In this document: piece by piece, positions 16,026 to 21,074 of the stretch
Numbering within the stretch: position 1 is the first letter of the stretch
Layout: every line of letters starts with the position of its first letter
Source of the DNA: Blastocladiella britannica
Taxonomy: Eukaryota; Blastocladiomycota; Blastocladiomycetes; Blastocladiales; Blastocladiaceae
Assembly (NCBI GenBank): GCA_025349905.2
Contig: MU624732.1
Coordinates: 6,466-27,539, forward strand
Direction: 5' to 3'
DNA length: 21,074 bases
The notes under the pieces: generated by a model
Seen by the model: only the letters and a program-made list of their open reading frames with translations
Told to the model about the DNA's origin: nothing
Databases searched by the model: none
Translations under genes and position numbers: made by a program

Positions 16026-19000
16026 TCAGCGGCGTGTCGAAGTAGTCGCACGTCGCGGTCTCTTTTTACCCGTAGTAGTTTCTGGCACTTGCTGTTGGTG
16101 CGAAGACTGCTGCGATCGCATCACATCTCGGTGGTCAGTGCTGCCACTCCACAATAAATGCATCGGCCAGTCGGCGATCCGCTGCTGCAGGACCGCCACC
16201 AGCACAAACTCGGTCGAGTACTGCGGGTACCCGAGCGCACGGAGCGGCCGATTTGGGTCGTCGGCAGCGGTGATCACCACCACGCTCGGCGCAGCACTAC
16301 TACCGTGGTCAGAGTCGGGGTGGTCGATGAATGTGACGGGCGCTGTGGGCGGGTCGGAAAGCACGGTTCCGCCGGCGGTGGTAATGATTTCGGCCAGCTA
16401 TGCACAAAACAATCAGTCAGGACTTCGCAATGGCACACTTCCCAAACAAACCCAAATGACGAAAAGCGTACCTCCGGCCGGGGCGGCACCGTCCCCTCCG
16501 CAACCCAAAACTTCATACCCCGAAACACCGGCCTCCGACCGGCGCGGTCCAGCGACTCGGATAACTTGAACCCCCACTTGGACTCGGCGTCAGTGTCCTT
16601 GACCAAGTACTGGAACGGATCAACAGGGCCGCCAGTGGAGGAAATGCACGCGTCGATCCATGCGGCTGTGACTAAAGGACGCGCGCGCGCAATCATACAC
16701 AGCACGTTGACGGTGCGGCGTAACTTGTCCACGACCATCACGTCGGCGTCGGACCAGGTGGTTACCAGCCGGAGGCCCCCGCCGCCGTGGTCAGCGGCGG
16801 TGGCGGCAGACTGGATGCGGTGCATGCGGCGGGCGTCGGCGTGGATCCGCGTGGAGACGAGGACTCGGGACCATGGCGGCGACGCGGCAGAGGTGGCGGA
16901 TGCGGATGATGGCGGTAGTGTCGACGTTCTTTTGGTTGTCGCTGCGGGTGCTGATGGTCCGGGTGGAGGTACTTGCGATCCCTGGTGTCGGCGAGGCCGT
17001 TTCGTCGCCACGAGACTCGCGGTCCCGTCATCATCGTCGCCTTCAACTTCCGCCAATTCATGTGCCCAGCGCTTCCTTGTAGTCCGTCGTGCAATCCGAG
17101 TCGGCGCTTCTGTAGCTACAGCTGCTGCTTGTGCCGTCACCACGATTCCGCGCGTCGTCCGGCGCGGCCGATCTCCCACACCCGCCACCGCTGGCACCAC
17201 CCGGCTCGGCGTGGCCACGATTGAATCACCGTCCGCGTCATCAAACGTCGAGTCTTCGATCGGATCGTGCGTCGTGTCGGCAGCAGCAATCACTAGTTCT
17301 TGGCCGTCGTCGGTCTCGTCGTCACTGTCGCCGTCGTCGTCGTCGTCGTTGTGAAACGTCGGGCGCGGTGGCATTCCACGGCGACGGGCATCTACCACCG
17401 GCGCAGGGCGAAGGGGGACTTTCGCTGGAGCAAAAGACGGGACTGGCGGGTCTGCGGCGGGATCAGCGCGCGGAATGGACAACGTTCTCGCTGAGATCAA
17501 CGAGCTCAGGTTTGACAAGGACGACGACGACGTGGGTGACACTGCTGATGCCAAAGGTGGGTTGTCAACAGATCGACTTGGAGCCGGTGGTAAATAATGC
17601 GCCGGCGCGGGTGGAGAAGGTAGCGGTGGAGGTGGCAATGGAGAGGGGAGCGGCGGAGGAGGTAAAGGAAACGGAAGAGGCTCGCTCGTCGCTGATACCA
17701 AGGGCGCGTGACTGACGGCCGTTGCCGCTGTCACGACTCCCGGCGTGCTCCCACTTCTTCGGGTAACGACGGTCGTAGTCAAGTCCACATCGCCGTCCTC
17801 GCAGTCTTCCATCGCAAACCCGTCCATGAGATCATCGTCGAAGATCTCGCTGTACTCGGCGGCCCCTGCGCTATTCTCGACCACCTGACCAAACCCGAGT
17901 GGCGGCGGTGCCAGCGGGAGAGTCGGTGGAGTATCCAACCCGGCCTCGATTCCAGACTGATTGGCGGCGGCTCGAATCGGGGACTCGAGCAAGTCGCCAA
18001 AGAACGACGCCGCCGCCGACGAGCCCACGTCCACCTGCGACGACCCTGGCAATTTTCCGACTGCTCCCCGGTGACTGTCATGGAAGTCGAACCACGGCAC
18101 TGTTGCGTATGCCCGCATGGACTGCGTCTGCTGCGACGACTCGACGTACTGAGCCAATGGATCGGGAGCCGCGATCGCATGGAATGGAGGAGGGGCTTGG
18201 GTCGCGGGGTGTGTGAACACGCTGGTATCGGCCACTGCTCCAGTATACCCATCGCCTCCGGATTGGCGGGAGGTGAACCGGGCAGACGGGTCGTCGTCTG
18301 GAGCCATTGGATTGGACGCTGGGGCGGGAGTGGACGAGCGCAACGGCGGCAGGGGTGAGGTGGACCCGCGCGAAGATGGCGAGGAGAGAGGTACACCCCT
18401 TGCCGCCTCCGGTGGTAATGGTGCTGGCAATGGCGCCCATACGGATGATGAGGCAGCAGAAGTAATGGCAGCAGTGGCGGTGGTGGTGATTCGATCCACG
18501 AGAGATATCGGCAAGTCACCCAAAAGAAGCGTAAACTCGGGCGGCCATTGGACCAGCGTACGTGGGTCGAGCGGGAGCGTAGGGCCCGACGGCAGCGATG
18601 CTCGGAGACATGTGCCGTGTCGGGATCCGAGATCTATGTTTTTTTTTTTTTGCTGAATATGGATCGCGACCGTCAAAAGTTGAACTGAACGTACCTTGGA
18701 CGCGGACGGGGCCGCTTGTTGCACTGACATCTAGAGAGCATTTAACGCTGGTGAGCAAATAGTTCAATTGGATCTACATTTCAGAAGAACAGTACGAACG
18801 AATGGCAGCGTGAATGCGGCTCACGAGCTGGCTTGCCCCACTATCATCCGAGACTGGAATCTGCAGCATATGCTGTGCGGTCGTGGGACTCAGGTCCAGT
18901 ACGGGAACGGGCGCTCGCCCAATGACCTACAGGTTATTGATCGTGCATGTATGCCCCCTACCAAATGTCAGAAATCCAGTCGCATAAATAAGGTAAAAAA

Positions 19001-19356
19001 AAAGATCATATTACATGAATGCCCGAGCGCAAGGGGACCATGGTCGGCGGTGGCGGAGTGGTAGCTGTGGCCGATGTCAAAGCAGTTGAAGAGGGAATGA
19101 GAAGTGCCCACGACCGCTGCTGCCTTGGTGGCGGCGGCAAGGCTGGCAGTTCTGGTGGTGCTCTAGGGCGGTCGGGCGTCACGTCTCCTCCTACATTTCT
19201 AATACTCCGATGGCCATTATTGGTGGAATGCGATCCAGTGGCGGCCGTCTCCATGCGGTGCCACGGTAATGGAAGAGAGCCGGGAGTGCGGTCTCCCACA
19301 GCACAGTCCGACCGAAACGACGTGTCCGGCGACCGCATCGGCAGTGCGGGTTCCAT
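16026..19356 (-). CDS. MDC1: MDC1-like DNA-damage mediator: FHA plus tandem BRCT
   Basis: Expected chromatin adaptor of the DNA-damage checkpoint; MDC1 and fission yeast Mdb1 bind phosphorylated H2A/H2AX through C-terminal BRCT repeats. Exons 19356-19015, 18926-18796, 18747-18695, 18633-16472 and 16397-16026 give 1019 aa. The FHA domain (about 100-215) has VIGR (Gly117, Arg118), SRIHA (150-154) and DLGSRHGT (176-183). Residues about 215-760 are disordered: SQ/TQ sites (SSQQTQS), a long Pro/Leu repeat and an acidic stretch. Tandem BRCTs span about 763-1000. LRRTVNVLC, the WID of the first repeat, WGFKLSESL and LAEIITTAGGTVL align well with recalled human MDC1. The fold order (FHA first, BRCT last) separates it from NBS1. 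The position equivalent to MDC1 Lys1936 is Asn818. The start is uncertain, because the frame stays open 58 codons upstream to an ATG at 19530. One intron is only 48 nt (18748-18795). Confidence 0.85.
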
Positions 19357-19541
19357 ATCGCTGTAGTGAAATAGTTGGTTGGATGTGGTCGGAAAAGAAA
19401 AAACGGCCGATCCTGCGGACGACCACGTCTTGTCGACGTACCCTCGATCCAAAAAAATGAGTTGACGAGCACTTTTATAAGAAAGGACCACGGACGGGCA
19501 GACCGCCTTTCTCTTTCCGTTGAATAGCAAAAACGTATAAA
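19357..19541. promoter_or_regulatory. 185-nt divergent promoter, MDC1-like / TRIP4-like
   Basis: The space between two divergent start codons. A TATA-like TTTATAAG lies about 60 nt before the plus-strand ATG, and an A-rich GTATAAA directly abuts it. If the MDC1-like gene starts at its alternative ATG (19530), only 11 nt would remain, which argues for the shorter protein. Shared control of the two genes is inferred. Confidence 0.45.
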
Positions 19542-21064
19542 ATGACCGAATCCTTTGAGTCCTGGGCCTCCCACCAGCTCTCGCTGCTGCTGGGCCTGTC
19601 CGAGGCCGATATACAAGAGCAGACGCTGCCGTACCTGGTCTCGCTGTCCGAGTCGGAGCTGGCCGAGGCGCTTCCGGTATGTATCATCTCATACCCTTTT
19701 ACCATAGACAATATGCTGATACAATGGAGTATATAGAACTTTTTGGGCCTCGAGCACATGGCCGTGGTCGAGGAATTCATGGCCCGCCGGTTCCCAACCG
19801 TGGCACCCACAGTACCCGTGCCCGTGGTGCCCACCAAGCAGTACACAACTGCAGGCATGTCGTATGCGTCGGCGTCGTTCCGGGCACCGTCCCCACCACC
19901 ACCACGCGCTGCGTCGCCTTCTCCGCCTTCATCTTCCGCTGTGCCATCTGATCAAATGGCGGCCCCGTCCATGGCTCCGTCGCCGCCTAAAAGCGGGAAA
20001 AAGAAAAAGGGTTCCACGGGCATGACCATGGCGCAGTTTGAGGCTCTCGAGCGCCAGGGCAAACTGTCCAAGGATCGCGTCGAGTGTGGGTGCCAGGGTA
20101 CTTAATTCCATTTTTTCCATAGTATGGTACTGACTCAATTGAGGATACGACAGCAACCGCCCATAACCTGCTGACCAACTGCCTGACCTGCGGCCGGATC
20201 GTGTGTGCCGCCGAAGGCCCAGGGGCCTGCTACACGTGCCAGACGCCCGTGCTGTCTTCCGCGCAACAGCTCGAGTCCCTAGCCACCCGCGCGGCCGAAG
20301 CCGCGGCCGAAGCGTTCATGGCTGACGCGCCATTGGACTTGTCGCGCCTCTCGTCCACCGCGGCACTTGCCGTTGCCCAGGAGAACCAGGCCCGATTGCT
20401 CGAGTACGACGCGACGTCGGCGCAGCGCACCACCGTGGTGGACGTCAAGGCCGATTTCATTGCGTACGACGGTGCCGGATCGCTGTGGTTGTCGGACAGC
20501 GAGCGCGCACGGGCCGCACGCAAAGACGCGGCGATCCGGAACTCGATGGCCAGCAAGAGTATGGCGCCCAGTAAAGCTCGGGGGATGGTGTTTGACTTGG
20601 ACTTGGAGCGCGGGGCCGTGGTCGAAGCCGCAGCTCCCATTTCTGCCGTGGTTGACGACGAGGAGGACGAAGGTGGGGACGATAATGGCGACCACGAGGA
20701 CCGCGCCGATTCAGCGGCGGCCGCGTACGCGTGGTCGGCGCCCGGGATGGGCGACGGCAGGCCGCTGGTGCGCAGTGGCGGGATGGCGGCTGCTCCAGCA
20801 CTGGTGGCCACCGGAGGCAAACGCAGTGCTTCCAAGGCAGCAACCGCAGCAACCGTTGGAGAAGGATCGGGCGCGTACGTGCACGCCGGGCTGACGGAGC
20901 GGCCGCTGTACGTGGACTATGCTGCGCTTGAGAAGGCGCGGCTGGCCAAGGAGGCAGCCGAGGCAGGAGCAGGAAAGGGCAAGCGCAAGAAGCAGCAGGT
21001 CAAGATGCCGCCCGTGGGGACGGGGACGAGCGCCAGCCTCGAGGACGACCCGGGATGCGGCTGA
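19542..21064 (+). CDS. TRIP4: TRIP4/ASC-1 (Rqt4)-type zinc-finger protein
   Basis: Subunit of the ASC-1/RQT complex, which in human and yeast splits collided ribosomes and in human also acts in transcription coactivation and alkylation repair. Exons 19542-19676, 19737-20097 and 20154-21064 give 468 aa. The N-terminal helical region (1-60, WASHQLSLLLGL, NFLGLEHMAVVEEF) fits the TRIP4 N-terminal domain. A Pro/Ser linker and a basic KSGKKKKG patch follow. The C2HC5 zinc finger is complete: Cys162, Cys164, His169, Cys175, Cys178, Cys183, Cys191, Cys194, reading CGCQATAHNLLTNC across the second splice junction, then LTCGRIVC. C-terminal to it are Ala-rich helices, acidic runs and a Lys-rich stretch. 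No ASCH domain is visible before the stop, as in yeast Rqt4 and unlike human TRIP4. Introns are 60 and 56 nt. A donor-like GAGGTTTT overlaps the stop at the window edge, so a further exon cannot be excluded. Confidence 0.88.
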
Positions 21065-21074
21065 GGTTTTTTTT

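Noticed and set aside
18770..18795. 26-nt intron in the FHA coding region
   Set aside because: Removal breaks the frame. The 48-nt intron 18748-18795 restores both frame and FHA motif order.

Overview
The window is nuclear DNA of a eukaryote, most likely an early-diverging zoosporic fungus. The evidence is GC-rich coding sequence with high GC at third codon positions, about two dozen tiny introns (48-88 nt), homopolymer T/A tracts between and inside genes, and very short intergenic gaps. One protein (about 2515-3105) resembles, from memory, a leucine-rich, GHVxVLDW-containing protein family common in Blastocladiomycota such as Allomyces and Catenaria. That placement is an inference. No rRNA, tRNA, CRISPR or transposase was seen.

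Layout. Plus strand: the 3' part of a membrane-anchored protein disulfide isomerase (to 2272); a probably broken lineage-specific gene (2342-3105); an ambiguous 534-nt stretch; and the splicing factor CWC21/SRRM2 homologue (3640-5133). Minus strand: a complete eight-exon DOCK-C type guanine nucleotide exchange factor of 1970 aa (11551-5190) and, only 69 nt upstream, a three-exon RCC1L-like beta-propeller protein (13173-11621). Plus strand again: a CCDC12/Cwf18 spliceosomal protein (13230-14112), a 700-nt regulatory-looking gap with clustered TGACTC elements, and an unidentified 320-aa acidic protein (14813-15775). A five-exon MDC1-like FHA/tandem-BRCT protein follows on the minus strand (19356-16026). 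It is divergent from a TRIP4/Rqt4-type zinc-finger protein on the plus strand (19542-21064).

Gene structures were built by joining reading frames at GT-AG sites until conserved domains were continuous. For all complete multi-exon models except the frameshifted gene at 2342, the joined exon lengths are multiples of three. Donor sites favour GTAC over GTAA.

No single pathway unites the window. Two proteins belong to the spliceosome (CWC21, Cwf18). The MDC1-like and TRIP4-like genes share a 185-nt divergent promoter and both belong to stress or damage responses in other organisms. Points most worth a second look: a shared intron position in the two thioredoxin domains, a GC-AG intron beside a 22-nt micro-exon, a homopolymer frameshift plus stop in the lineage-specific gene, and a replaced phosphate-binding lysine in the MDC1-like BRCT pair.
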